Source: Afifella pfennigii DSM 17143 (GTDB lineage Bacteria; Pseudomonadota; Alphaproteobacteria; Rhizobiales; Afifellaceae). From it: a stretch of DNA of 64,000 nt. Shown here in pieces: positions 51,269-60,608 of this stretch. The notes beneath the pieces are model-generated. The model made no database searches. It was not told where the DNA came from and saw only the letters and a list, made by a program, of their open reading frames with translations. Made by a program: the position numbers and the translations under genes. Location of the stretch: assembly GCF_000688515.1 (NCBI RefSeq), contig NZ_JHZK01000012.1, positions 36,188-100,187 of the forward strand, written 5' to 3'. Positions within the stretch are counted from its first letter, which is position 1. Each line of letters starts with the position of its first letter.

Positions 51269-52214
51269 AAACGCTCCTCCCGCGCCGCGTGGCGTCGAGC
51301 ATCTCCTGGAGCCCCACGCGCTCTAGGTACTCCGTCCAGTTTTTCGGGCCGTAATAGAATTCGTCGAGATATTCCTTCACGCCCTCCTCGCCCTTCGTGG
51401 CACTGATCTGCGCGTACATGTCCATGTGCTCGAAGAACGGCTCGTAGGTGCCGTAGCATTCATGCGGGGCGCAGCCGTAGGGCGCCTCCACCACCGCCTC
51501 GACGGCGAAGAAGGGGATCTTGGTGTGATCGGGCGCGCGGCGGATCTGCTCGTTGGAGACGATCCGCTCGGTGGTCAGGATGACCTTGTTGGCGGCCATG
51601 GCGATGTCGAGGTCCATGAACTGCAGACCGTCGATCTGGGCGTTGCCGTAGCGGTCGCAGCGCTGGACGTGAATGAGGGCCACGTCCGGGTTGAGCGCCG
51701 GCACGAGCAGCAGGCGCTCGCCGGTGAAGGGGCACTCCATCTCCTGCGCGTTGTCGACGAGGCCGACGATGTCGGAGCCCATCATGGCGCGCATCGGCAT
51801 GAAGGGAACGCCCATGGCGCCGGCGCGGTAGCGCAGCCCCATCGCCATGTGGCTCCATTCCTCAAAGCGCGCCCGGCCGGTCTCCGTATAGGCGCGCATC
51901 ATCTTGGAGATGCCCCAGACGATGCCCTGGCTGAACCAGCTCGTCATGATGTGGTCGGAGATGCCGGACACATAGGCGATGTCGCCCTCGTTGGAGGTGA
52001 TGGAGCGCGACAGCGTGAGGCCCTGCTTCCTGGCTCGCACCAGGGCCCAGATCATGGCGATCGGGGTGCGCGAGACGGTGCAGCCGCCGACGGCCACGTG
52101 ATCGCCGTCGTTGACGATATTGGCGGCCTCCTCCAGCGAGATCACCTTCTCGTGCAGGGAGCAGTCGCGCTGGCGCGTGCGCTCCCGCAATTGGGCATAT
52201 GGAACTACGGTCAA
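51258..52214 (-). CDS. CoA-transferase subunit A (GctA/IpdA-like)
   Basis: A 318-residue alpha subunit. The N-terminal VISLEEAANIVNDGDHVAVG GC begins the Rossmann-like core; family markers include RARFEEWSHMAMGLRYRAGA, MGVPFMPMRAMMGSDIVG and VALIHVQRCDRYGNAQIDG. The FEEWSH region is where related IpdA proteins carry their working Glu, as I recall. An unusually long C-terminus (YDEFYYGPKNWTEYLERVGL region, written here as EYLDEFYYGPKNWTEYLERV) is shared by glutaconate-type transferases. It is followed by subunit B and preceded by the PLP enzyme 19 bases upstream. The substrate is unknown. Confidence 0.85.
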   Translation of the reverse strand: MTVVPYAQLRERTRQRDCSLHEKVISLEEAANIVNDGDHVAVGGCTVSRTPIAMIWALVRARKQGLTLSRSITSNEGDIAYVSGISDHIMTSWFSQGIVWGISKMMRAYTETGRARFEEWSHMAMGLRYRAGAMGVPFMPMRAMMGSDIVGLVDNAQEMECPFTGERLLLVPALNPDVALIHVQRCDRYGNAQIDGLQFMDLDIAMAANKVILTTERIVSNEQIRRAPDHTKIPFFAVEAVVEAPYGCAPHECYGTYEPFFEHMDMYAQISATKGEEGVKEYLDEFYYGPKNWTEYLERVGLQEMLDATRRGRSVYDD

Positions 52215-52233
52215 GTTGGCGCTCCCTTCCTGC

Positions 52234-53712
<1,479 letters not shown>

Positions 53713-53766
53713 TCAAGCCTCCCGCGTTGTGGCGTGGCCGGCTCGCCGGCACGCCATCTTATACTG

Positions 53767-53786
53767 TGTTACTAATCTTAGAACCA
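53767..53786. promoter_or_regulatory. Island motif, site A, upstream of the PLP enzyme operon
   Basis: On the minus strand this reads TGGTTCTAAGATTAGTAACA. Compared with sites B and C the consensus is TGGT-w-CT-w-A-k-NN-TAGTA-w-CA. It lies 55-74 bp before the first gene of the leftward operon. A further half-site TGGTTCTAAG occurs on the + strand at 53868-53877 in the end of livF. Confidence 0.55.
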
Positions 53787-53842
53787 ATTTGCGGCATTCC
53801 GCAACCATTGTGTTGCGTTAATGCGGCCGTTGCGTACCTTTC

Positions 53843-53864
53843 CCGGAGCTTTTCAAAGCTCCGG
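53843..53864. terminator. Stem-loop after the second LIV operon
   Basis: CCGGAGCTTT (53843-53852) and AAAGCTCCGG (53855-53864) form a perfect 10-bp stem with two central bases, nine bases past the livF stop. There is no T-run on the minus strand, so the call as a terminator is tentative; it may separate the LIV operon from the PLP operon. Confidence 0.5.
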
Positions 53865-53872
53865 ACCTGGTT

Positions 53873-54589
53873 CTAAGCGCCAAGATAGGCCTGGCGGATC
53901 ACCGGATCGTCGGAGAGGGTGGCGGTGTCGCCGCTCTTGGCGATGCGCCCCGTCTCCACCACGAAGGCGCGGCTCGCCAGCTCAAAGGCGGTCATGACGT
54001 CCTGCTCCACCAAGAGGATGGTGATGCCATGGCGATTGATCGCCTGCAGGCCCTCGCCGAGCCGCTCAATCAGGCGCGGAGCGAGGCCGAGCGAAAGCTC
54101 GTCGATCATCAACAGCTTCGGCCGCGACATGATCCCCCTGGCGATGGCGCACATCTGCTGCTCGCCGCCGGACATGGTGGTGGCGTCCTGCGAGGCGCGC
54201 TCCTTGAGGATGGGAAACAGGTCGAAGACGTGATCGAGATCGCCCTCCACCTCCGAGCGGTCGCTTCTGAGATAGGCGCCGAGTAGCAGGTTGTCCTTCA
54301 CCGACATGCCGCGGAACAGACGCCGGCCTTCCGGCACATGGGCGATGCCGGCGGAAAGCACCGCGTCCGGTCCGGCATTGAGCAGGTTCTCGCCAGCGAA
54401 GCGGATCTCGCCCTGGCGCGCCGTGACCATGCCGGAGATGGTGCGCAGAAGCGTCGTCTTGCCGGCGCCGTTGGAGCCGACGATGCAGACGATCTCGCCC
54501 TCGTTGACATCGAGGTCGACGCCCCACAGCACCTGCACGTCTCCGTAGCCGGAGGCCAGGCCAGTGACTTTGAGAAGCGGCTCAGGCAT
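53873..54589 (-). CDS. livF: ABC transporter ATP-binding protein, LivF family (second system)
   Basis: A 238-residue ATPase. Walker A is GSNGAGKTT, LivF marker HVPEGRRLFRGMSVKDNLLL, ABC signature MSGGEQQMCAIARGIM and Walker B LLMIDELSLGLAPR. The switch residue region is LLVEQDVMTAF. It overlaps the livG stop by eight bases and is the last gene of the leftward importer. It forms a heterodimer with livG of this system. Confidence 0.9.
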   Translation of the reverse strand: MPEPLLKVTGLASGYGDVQVLWGVDLDVNEGEIVCIVGSNGAGKTTLLRTISGMVTARQGEIRFAGENLLNAGPDAVLSAGIAHVPEGRRLFRGMSVKDNLLLGAYLRSDRSEVEGDLDHVFDLFPILKERASQDATTMSGGEQQMCAIARGIMSRPKLLMIDELSLGLAPRLIERLGEGLQAINRHGITILLVEQDVMTAFELASRAFVVETGRIAKSGDTATLSDDPVIRQAYLGA

Positions 54590-55340
54590 GTCCGGCCTCC
54601 TTCAGGCGCTTTGCAAATTTCTCTCCGAGATAAGCCTCCACGACGCGTTCGTCGTTGACCACGGCCGTCGGCTCGCCATCGGCGATGAGGGCGCCGTGGT
54701 GCAGCACGAGCAGGCGCTGAGAGACCGTCATGACGACCTTCATCAGATGCTCGATGATGAGAATGGTGATGCCGCGGTCGGAGATGGCGCGGATAAGGTC
54801 GAGGGCGGCGTCGATCTCGCCGGTGTTGAGACCCGCATTCACCTCGTCGAGCATCAGCACTTTCGGGCTCATGGCGAGGCTCTTGGCGAGCTCCAGCCGC
54901 TTGCGGTTGGGCAAGGTGAGGGCGGAGGCCGGCTGGTCGGCGATCTTGTCGAGGCCGACAAAGGCGAGATGCTCGCGGGCATGCTCGCGCGCCTCCGTCA
55001 GCCCCTCCGGATCGCCGCCGAAGAGAGCGCCGGCCGCGACATTGTCGAGGACGCTCATCTCCGGAAAGGGCTGGACGATCTGAAAGGTGCGGGCAAGGCC
55101 GCTGCGCGCGGCCATATAAGGCTTCTGCCGGGTGACGTCGTCGCCCTGGAAGATCACCTTGCCCGAGCTCGGCCGATGCACCCCGGTGATGAGGTTCACC
55201 AGCGTCGTCTTGCCGGCGCCGTTGGGGCCGATCAGCCCGACGATCTCGCCCTGGCGCAGATCGAAGCTGACATCGTTGACGGCGCGAATGCCGCCGAAGG
55301 CCTTGGAGACGGCCTCTAGCCTGAGGATTTCGTTGCTCAT
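54582..55340 (-). CDS. livG: ABC transporter ATP-binding protein, LivG family (second system)
   Basis: A 252-residue ATPase. Walker A is GPNGAGKTT, the Q-loop segment is SGLARTFQIVQPFPEMSVLD, the signature is degenerate (LTLPNRKRLELAKSLAM) and Walker B is VLMLDEVNAGLN. Interestingly the last Pro of DEP is Val (DEVNAGL), a substitution common in this family branch. The ATG at 55340 overlaps the livM stop in ATGA; upstream in-frame sequence is a shadow of livM. It is coupled to livF. Confidence 0.9.
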   Translation of the reverse strand: MSNEILRLEAVSKAFGGIRAVNDVSFDLRQGEIVGLIGPNGAGKTTLVNLITGVHRPSSGKVIFQGDDVTRQKPYMAARSGLARTFQIVQPFPEMSVLDNVAAGALFGGDPEGLTEAREHAREHLAFVGLDKIADQPASALTLPNRKRLELAKSLAMSPKVLMLDEVNAGLNTGEIDAALDLIRAISDRGITILIIEHLMKVVMTVSQRLLVLHHGALIADGEPTAVVNDERVVEAYLGEKFAKRLKEAGHA

Positions 55341-56296
55341 ACCGGCGCTCCGGCGCTCTCGCGCCCTTTCAGTCGGTTGATCATCCTGCGGTAGGAGATC
55401 TTCAGAAGACCGCCGGGCAGGAAGAAGATGAGGACGACGATGATGATGCCGAGGATGGCCCGGTTCCAATTGAGGAAGTTGGCCCAGACGAACTCTTCCA
55501 TGACCACGAAGGCGGCGGTGCCGACAGCGGGGCCGAGCACGGTGCCGGCGCCGCCGAGAAGCGCCATCACGGGCACCTTCACGGTGAGCAGGATCTGGAA
55601 GGAATCGGTCGGGTCGATATAGCCGATCCAGGAAGCGTAGACGGCGCCAGCCGTGCCGCAGAGGAACGCGGAGAGGATATAGGCGCTGACCTTATAGAAG
55701 GTCGTGTTGACGCCCACCATGTCGGCCGCATCCTCGTTCTGGCGGATGCATTTCAGCCCGAAGCCGAGGCGATGGTTATCGACGAAGGCGGTGAGGGCGA
55801 AGGCGATGACCATGAGGCCGAGCATCACCCACAGGAAGAAGGCGCCGACGGTATCGGGGGCCCACATCAGAAGCGGCACATTGAGGCCGTTGCCGCCGCC
55901 GGTGACGCCGCTCCAGGAGGAGACGACGAGACGGCAGACCTCCACCACGCCAATGGAACCGATGGCGAAGTAATGGCCGCGAAGGCGCAGCAGGATCATG
56001 CCGAGCCCGGCCGCGAAGGCCGCCACGAAAACGGTGGCGATCACCCAGGCAAAGCCCATCGGCACGCCATGCGTCTGGGCGATGGCGCCGGCATAGGAGC
56101 CAAGACCGAAGAAGGCGGCCGTGGAGAAGGAGGGATAGCCGGTGAAGCCGCCGATGAAGTTCCAGGAGAAAGCGAGGACGGAGTACATCGCCAGCATGAT
56201 GGCGGTGCGCACGATGCTGTTGTCGGCGTAGAAGGGCGTCGTTGCCAGAACGACGATCCAGAGCGCGAACAGAGCCAGGCCGAGACGCGACATCAT
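55337..56296 (-). CDS. livM: ABC transporter permease, LivM family (second system)
   Basis: Membrane subunit of 319 residues with about eight to ten helices. Family marks are SWNFIGGFTGYPSFSTAAFF, ILLRLRGHYFAIGSIGVVEV and ALLGGAGTVLGPAVGTAAFV. It lacks the typical FGxAxFxGxGAY spelling but has the same spacing. Four-base overlaps connect it to livH before it and livG after it. It belongs to the leftward importer of the catabolic island. Confidence 0.9.
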   Translation of the reverse strand: MMSRLGLALFALWIVVLATTPFYADNSIVRTAIMLAMYSVLAFSWNFIGGFTGYPSFSTAAFFGLGSYAGAIAQTHGVPMGFAWVIATVFVAAFAAGLGMILLRLRGHYFAIGSIGVVEVCRLVVSSWSGVTGGGNGLNVPLLMWAPDTVGAFFLWVMLGLMVIAFALTAFVDNHRLGFGLKCIRQNEDAADMVGVNTTFYKVSAYILSAFLCGTAGAVYASWIGYIDPTDSFQILLTVKVPVMALLGGAGTVLGPAVGTAAFVVMEEFVWANFLNWNRAILGIIIVVLIFFLPGGLLKISYRRMINRLKGRESAGAPV

Positions 56297-57153
56297 TCGT
56301 ATCCTTTCACGCCGACGAGGCCGGTCGGCCGGAAGACCAGGAGGACGAGCATCACCACGAAGCCGACGGTGAGCGAATGCTGCGGGCCGAAGACGACGCC
56401 GGAGATGCTCTCAATCAGCCCAAGGGCGAGACCGCCGACGAGCGCGCCGGGCACCGAGCCAAGACCGCCGATGACGCAGACGACGAAGGCCTTGCCGAGG
56501 AAGATGCCGGTGAGATTGGTGGTGACCGGATAGACCAGGGCGAAGAGCGCCCCGGCGGTGCCGGCCATCAGCGCGCCAATGCCGAAGGTGATGGCATAGA
56601 TGCGGTTGACCTTGATGCCCATCAGGGCGGCGGCGAAGCGGTCCATACGCACCGCGACGATGGCGCGGCCGATGCTGGAGCTGCGCATCGTCACGAAGAG
56701 GAGCCCGGTGAGGAGCAGCGCCAGAGCCATGCCGAGCAGGCGCTCGTTCGGCAGGTAGATGCCGAAGAGGTCAATGCTGCCCAGATCGAGCGTGACCTGG
56801 CGCGGCGTCGCGGAGAAATAGACGGTCATGAAGTTGTAGAGGATCATGTCCAGGCCGAAGGTCAGCGTCAGCGTGGTCAGAACCGGCGCGGTCACGACCT
56901 TGTTGATGAAGACGGCCTGCAGGAAATAGCCGAGGCAAAACAGAAGCGCGCCGACGACCGGCAGCATCAGGAGCGGGTGCACGCCGAATAGATGCCAGGC
57001 GAAGAAGGTGAGATATCCACCGAGGATGATGAAGGAGCCGTGGAGCATGTTGATGACGTTCAACACGCCCCAGACCAGCGAGAATCCTACGGCAAGACAG
57101 GCATAGAGTGCGCCAAGCACGATGCCGTTTGCCAGTACCTGCCCGAGGTCCAT
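56293..57153 (-). CDS. livH: ABC transporter permease, LivH family (second system)
   Basis: Membrane subunit of 286 residues. Hallmarks are SLVWGVLNVINMLHGSFIIL near the N-terminus and VIGGLGSVPGALVGGLALGL near the C-terminus. The ATG at 57153 (MDLGQVLANGIVLGALYACL) has AAGG upstream; the open frame extends 21 codons further without a membrane segment. A strong stem-loop separates it from the binding-protein gene upstream, suggesting lower expression than the binding protein. Confidence 0.9.
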   Translation of the reverse strand: MDLGQVLANGIVLGALYACLAVGFSLVWGVLNVINMLHGSFIILGGYLTFFAWHLFGVHPLLMLPVVGALLFCLGYFLQAVFINKVVTAPVLTTLTLTFGLDMILYNFMTVYFSATPRQVTLDLGSIDLFGIYLPNERLLGMALALLLTGLLFVTMRSSSIGRAIVAVRMDRFAAALMGIKVNRIYAITFGIGALMAGTAGALFALVYPVTTNLTGIFLGKAFVVCVIGGLGSVPGALVGGLALGLIESISGVVFGPQHSLTVGFVVMLVLLVFRPTGLVGVKGYE

Positions 57154-57283
57154 ATCGAGCCTTTCTTGTCTAGCGCTTCCGTTCCGGAATGGCCGCGGAT
57201 CGCAAGATCCGGACACACCGGGAGCGAGGACGCCCCAGCACAGCGTGGCCGGAGGGGGCGTCCGTCGACGTCATGGGGGAGCG

Positions 57284-57321
57284 GTTCGCCCGCGCGGCCG
57301 AGGGACCGCGCGGGAACGAAC
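57284..57321 (-). promoter_or_regulatory. Stem-loop between binding-protein and livH genes (second system)
   Basis: GTTCG plus CCCGCGCGG (57284-57297) pairs with CCGCGCGGG plus CGAAC (57306-57321) through 14 bp with an AA bulge. It starts directly at the stop codon of the binding-protein gene. No T-run follows on the minus strand, so an mRNA-stabilising or attenuating role is more likely than full termination. Confidence 0.55.
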
Positions 57322-57322
57322 G

Positions 57323-58552
57323 TCACTCGTTCAGCAGCTTGATTTCGGCCGTGGCGATCGATTCCGGATAGAGGACTTCGATATTCTCGCCCTGCACCTG
57401 GATGATCGGCAGATCGCGCGCCTGGTTCATGCCGTTCTCGCCGAAGTCGATGGGACCGTAGAAGGTCGTGATCTCGGTACTCGCGAGCGCCTCGCGAATC
57501 GCCTCGCCGTCAAGCGAGCCGGCACGCTTCAAGACGTCCTCCAGCATCACCAGGGCACCGGCGCAGGAGCCGTGGATATAGTCGGGGTCCTGTCCGCCGC
57601 TCGCTTCCATGAAGTCCTGATAGAACTCGTCGGTCGTCTTCCAGGCGCCTTCGCCCTCGTAATCGACCGAATGGTGCCACCAGGTCTGGCTGGAGATGCC
57701 ATCGGCGAGATCGCCAAGAGCCTCGGTGAACTCCACATAGGCCGGGCCGGTCACCATCGTGACGATCGGTGCCTTGGCGCCGAGATCGGCGAGCTGACGG
57801 CGGATGACGATGAGATCCTGGGTGTAGCCGGAAACATAGATCCAGTCCGGCTCGGCGGCGACGATGGACGAGATGCCGGCGGCGTGGTCCATGGTGCCGA
57901 CGGCATAGAGCTGGTTGTAGACGATCTCCAGCCCCTGATCCTCAGCCGCCTTGACGGTGGCCTCGGCCATCGATTTCGGGAAGACGTCGTCGCGGCCATA
58001 GACGGCCACCGTCTCCAGGCCCGGCACCTTGTCCTTCAGATAGGTGACCATCGCCTCTGTCATATGGGCGTTGGGCGAGAGCGTGCCGAAGAGGTAGGGA
58101 TTGCCCTGGGTGTAGACGGATTCAGATGAGGCGACGCAGGCGATGGTGGGGATGCGGTAGCGCTGGCCGACAGTGGCGGCGATCTTGGTGTGACCGGAGC
58201 CGAAAGGCGACATCAGCACGTGCACGTCGTCTTCGTTGATGAGGCGCTCGGCGAGCTGGCCGGCGCGCGGACCGTCCGTCTGGTAATCGTATTCGATGAT
58301 CTCGACCGGGTGCTTCTGGCCGTCGATCTCAATGCCGCCGGCCGCGTTCACCTTCTCTTCCCACATCTTGTAGACCAGCTCCTGCTTCTTGCCCTCGTCG
58401 GCAAGCCCGCCGGTGAGCGCGAGCGGGGCGCCGATGCGCACGGTCTCCTGCGCGCCGGCGGCAGAGGCGGCCAGTGCGACGGAGACGCCGCAGGTGAGCG
58501 CGATCGAGGTTAAGAGCGCAGAGCGCGTTTTGGCGTGGGATGTCTTCAGCAT
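57323..58552 (-). CDS. LIV-type ABC transporter substrate-binding protein (second system)
   Basis: A 409-residue periplasmic binding protein. The signal peptide MLKTSHAKTRSALLTSIALT continues to a cleavage site near AGA. The mature part begins VRIGAPLALTGGLADEGKKQ, followed by KVNAAGGIEIDGQKHPVEII, HVLMSPFGSGHTKIAATVGQ and TWWHHSVDYEGEGAWKTTDE. It is a type I fold of the amide/amino-acid/branched-chain group. GGGAGGAA precedes the ATG at 58552. Island motif site B lies 129-148 bp upstream. The ligand is probably the substrate of the PLP/CoA-transferase/LLM pathway, as an inference. Confidence 0.85.
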   Translation of the reverse strand: MLKTSHAKTRSALLTSIALTCGVSVALAASAAGAQETVRIGAPLALTGGLADEGKKQELVYKMWEEKVNAAGGIEIDGQKHPVEIIEYDYQTDGPRAGQLAERLINEDDVHVLMSPFGSGHTKIAATVGQRYRIPTIACVASSESVYTQGNPYLFGTLSPNAHMTEAMVTYLKDKVPGLETVAVYGRDDVFPKSMAEATVKAAEDQGLEIVYNQLYAVGTMDHAAGISSIVAAEPDWIYVSGYTQDLIVIRRQLADLGAKAPIVTMVTGPAYVEFTEALGDLADGISSQTWWHHSVDYEGEGAWKTTDEFYQDFMEASGGQDPDYIHGSCAGALVMLEDVLKRAGSLDGEAIREALASTEITTFYGPIDFGENGMNQARDLPIIQVQGENIEVLYPESIATAEIKLLNE

Positions 58553-58680
58553 CGTGTTCCTCCCTGTTTCCCATGTGAGGCGGTGGCCGCCCGTCGGCTT
58601 CTTTATCGCGCTGGCTGGCTGCCCCGCAGGGAAGCCGACAGGCACGGCGGCCGTCTTTCGAATCCCTGGGGATTCATAAG

Positions 58681-58700
58681 TGATACTATGATTAGTACCA
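58681..58700. promoter_or_regulatory. Island motif, site B, upstream of the second LIV operon
   Basis: Read on the minus strand it is TGGTACTAATCATAGTATCA, a near-perfect 20-bp palindrome with eight-base arms (one mismatch) around ATCA. It is the most symmetrical of the copies and lies 129-148 bp before the LIV binding-protein start. Confidence 0.6.
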
Positions 58701-58761
58701 CAGACTGATAATACCTTTTTCACCTCTATAAACAAGGGGGAAGTGTGGTCGTTCTGCGCAT

Positions 58762-58799
58762 ATGTTGTGCAGCGCACAGAATGAATGTTGTGCAACGCA
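58762..58799. repeat. Two direct repeats in the divergent control region
   Basis: ATGTTGTGCAGCGCA (58762-58776) and ATGTTGTGCAACGCA (58785-58799) match at 14 of 15 positions, with start points 23 bp apart, close to two helical turns. The TTGTGCA-N-CGCA core is itself a partial palindrome, as in operators of IclR- or GntR-type regulators. Confidence 0.6.
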
Positions 58800-58864
58800 G
58801 CAAGCCGATGCATCGATACAGGGCGAGGCGTTGCGCGAATTTGGCGCTTGCCATTTTAAGGGAA

Positions 58865-58884
58865 TGGTTCTTAGTGTAGTATCA
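58865..58884. promoter_or_regulatory. Island motif, site C, upstream of the TRAP operon
   Basis: TGGTTCTTAGTGTAGTATCA on the + strand fits the motif of sites A and B and lies 106-125 bp before dctP. It overlaps the next inverted repeat by five bases, so two regulators might compete here. Confidence 0.55.
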
Positions 58885-58894
58885 TAGGATGATA
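58880..58894. repeat. Short inverted repeat upstream of dctP
   Basis: TATCAT and ATGATA form perfect six-base arms around AGG, 96-110 bp before dctP, partly overlapping island motif C. Confidence 0.4.
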
Positions 58895-58989
58895 TAAGGA
58901 ATGAGCCGTCGACCAGCGGCGGTTCCGGCTGGCGCATCAGGTCCGCAGAGGGCCGAGAGGCCAGTCAAGAAACGACAAGGGAGAACCTC

Positions 58990-60000
58990 ATGCTGTCTCG
59001 TATCTCACCACTTCTTGCGACCTGCCTCTTGGCGGTCACGTTGTCCGCCGCTCCGGCGCCCGCACAGGCGGAGACGCTGATCAAGCTCGGGCACGACCAG
59101 CCGGAGGACAGCACGCATCACCAGGCGGCCTTGCGCTGGAAGGAACTGGTGGAAGAGCGCACCGACGGCGAAGTGAAGGTGCAGATCTTCCCCTCCAGGT
59201 TGCTGGGCAGCGGCACGCAGATGATCGAGCAGGCACAGGCCGGCGCCATCGAAGCGGTGGTCCTGCCGACCGGATGGGCGGCGCCTTTCGCGCCGAGCGT
59301 CAGCGTTCTTGACCTGCCCTTCCTGTTCCCGAGCCGCGAGACCACCTACGAGGTGGTGGACGGGCCGGTGGGCAAGAAGATCCTGGAGCCGCTGGAGGAG
59401 AAGAACCTCGTCGGCGTCGCCTTCTGGGAGAGCGGCTTCAAGCAGTTCACCGGCACCTTCCCGATTAAGACGCCGGAGGATTACCAGGGCCACAAGATCC
59501 GCACCATGCCCTCGGCGGTGATCCAGGAGCAGTTCAAGGCTTTCGGCGCCACGCCGACGACCATCGATTTCGGCGAACTCTACACCGCCCTGCAGCAGGG
59601 CGTGGTCGACGGCCAGGAGAACCCGATCGCCACCATCGCCGCGATGCGCTTCTTTGAGGTGCAGCCGAACATGACGCTGAGCGACCATGGCTTCCTGGCC
59701 TATATCTTCATGTTCAACAAGAACTTCCTGGAGAGCCAGCCGGAGGAGGTGCGCGAGGTTCTCGTCAATGCCGCGCAAGAGGCGGCCGAGTATCAGCGCG
59801 AGATCATCCAGGAGGCGGAGAAGAAGCATCTGGAAGCCTTCCGCGAGGCGGGCGTAGAGATCTACGAGCTGAGCGAGGAACAGCGCGCCGCGTTTGAGAA
59901 GGCTTCAACGCCCGTCTATGAGTGGTTCGCCGAGGAATATGGCGGCGAAACCCTGCAGATGGTCCGCGATGCCGTCGACGAGATCGAGAAGGCGAAGTGA
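58990..60000 (+). CDS. dctP: TRAP transporter substrate-binding protein DctP
   Basis: A 336-residue DctP/TAXI-type periplasmic protein. The signal peptide MLSRISPLLATCLLAVTLSA is cleaved near AQA. Family features are LIKLGHDQPEDSTHHQAALR, VQIFPSRLLGSGTQMIEQAQ and KIRTMPSAVIQEQFKAFGAT, in which the Arg of the KIRTMPS motif binds the substrate carboxylate. PTTIDFGELYTALQQGVVDG follows. A carboxylate-bearing substrate is therefore expected. It heads the rightward operon with dctQ, dctM and an M20 amidohydrolase. Confidence 0.9.
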   Translation: MLSRISPLLATCLLAVTLSAAPAPAQAETLIKLGHDQPEDSTHHQAALRWKELVEERTDGEVKVQIFPSRLLGSGTQMIEQAQAGAIEAVVLPTGWAAPFAPSVSVLDLPFLFPSRETTYEVVDGPVGKKILEPLEEKNLVGVAFWESGFKQFTGTFPIKTPEDYQGHKIRTMPSAVIQEQFKAFGATPTTIDFGELYTALQQGVVDGQENPIATIAAMRFFEVQPNMTLSDHGFLAYIFMFNKNFLESQPEEVREVLVNAAQEAAEYQREIIQEAEKKHLEAFREAGVEIYELSEEQRAAFEKASTPVYEWFAEEYGGETLQMVRDAVDEIEKAK

Positions 60001-60026
60001 GGACGCCGAAGCGGAGCTGAAGCGTC

Positions 60027-60566
60027 ATGCGTGAGACCGAGCCGGCCGGCGGCAATATCTTCGCGCGCGCCGACCGGCTTCTGAGCCGCGCCGAAGCCAT
60101 CTTCATCGGCGCGGCGATCTCCTTCTGCAGCATCCTGCTCTTCACCAATGTGGTGCTGCGCTACGTCTTTCTCGCCCCGATCTCCTGGGCGGAGGAGCTC
60201 AGCATCTATCTGCTGGTGTGGATCGTCTTCGTGGGCGCCAGCGTGGCGTTTCGCACCCACAGCCACATCGTCGTCGACATGCTTCCGCGCATGTTGCCGC
60301 CCGCCGGCCGGCGCATCGTGGCGATCCTGGCCGCGACGGTCACGGCCGCGTTCCTGGCGGTGTTTCTCTATTACAGCGCCCAGCACACCCTGAATGTGCG
60401 CGCCCTTGGCCAGCTCACGCCTGTCATGCAGGCGCCGATGTGGCTGACCTACCTCGCCATGCCGGTGGGTTCGGCGCTGATGCTGATCCGCAACCTGCAG
60501 CTTCTCGCCATCCTGGTGCGAAGCCGGGCCGACGAGGAGGCCTATGTCGGCGCCATTCGCGACTGA
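60027..60566 (+). CDS. dctQ: TRAP transporter small permease DctQ
   Basis: A 179-residue four-helix membrane protein. Helices include EAIFIGAAISFCSILLFTNV, the conserved YVFLAPISWAEELSIYLLVW, then VAFRTHSHIVVDMLPRMLPP as the loop and IVAILAATVTAAFLAVFLYY. The SWAEEL motif is the DctQ signature. It couples DctP to DctM. The ATG at 60027 lies 26 bp after dctP. Confidence 0.9.
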   Translation: MRETEPAGGNIFARADRLLSRAEAIFIGAAISFCSILLFTNVVLRYVFLAPISWAEELSIYLLVWIVFVGASVAFRTHSHIVVDMLPRMLPPAGRRIVAILAATVTAAFLAVFLYYSAQHTLNVRALGQLTPVMQAPMWLTYLAMPVGSALMLIRNLQLLAILVRSRADEEAYVGAIRD

Positions 60567-60608
60567 GGCGACCATGCGGCAGCGGGAAGGGGAGGCAAAG
60601 CCAGCGAC

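Larger units (their letters stand above)
58553..58989. other. Divergent control region between LIV and TRAP operons
   Basis: This 437-bp region holds no gene. It is AT-rich in two places and carries island motif sites B (58681) and C (58865), two direct repeats (58762 and 58785) and a small inverted repeat (58880-58894). The arrangement suggests at least two regulators act here on both divergent promoters. Confidence 0.6.
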
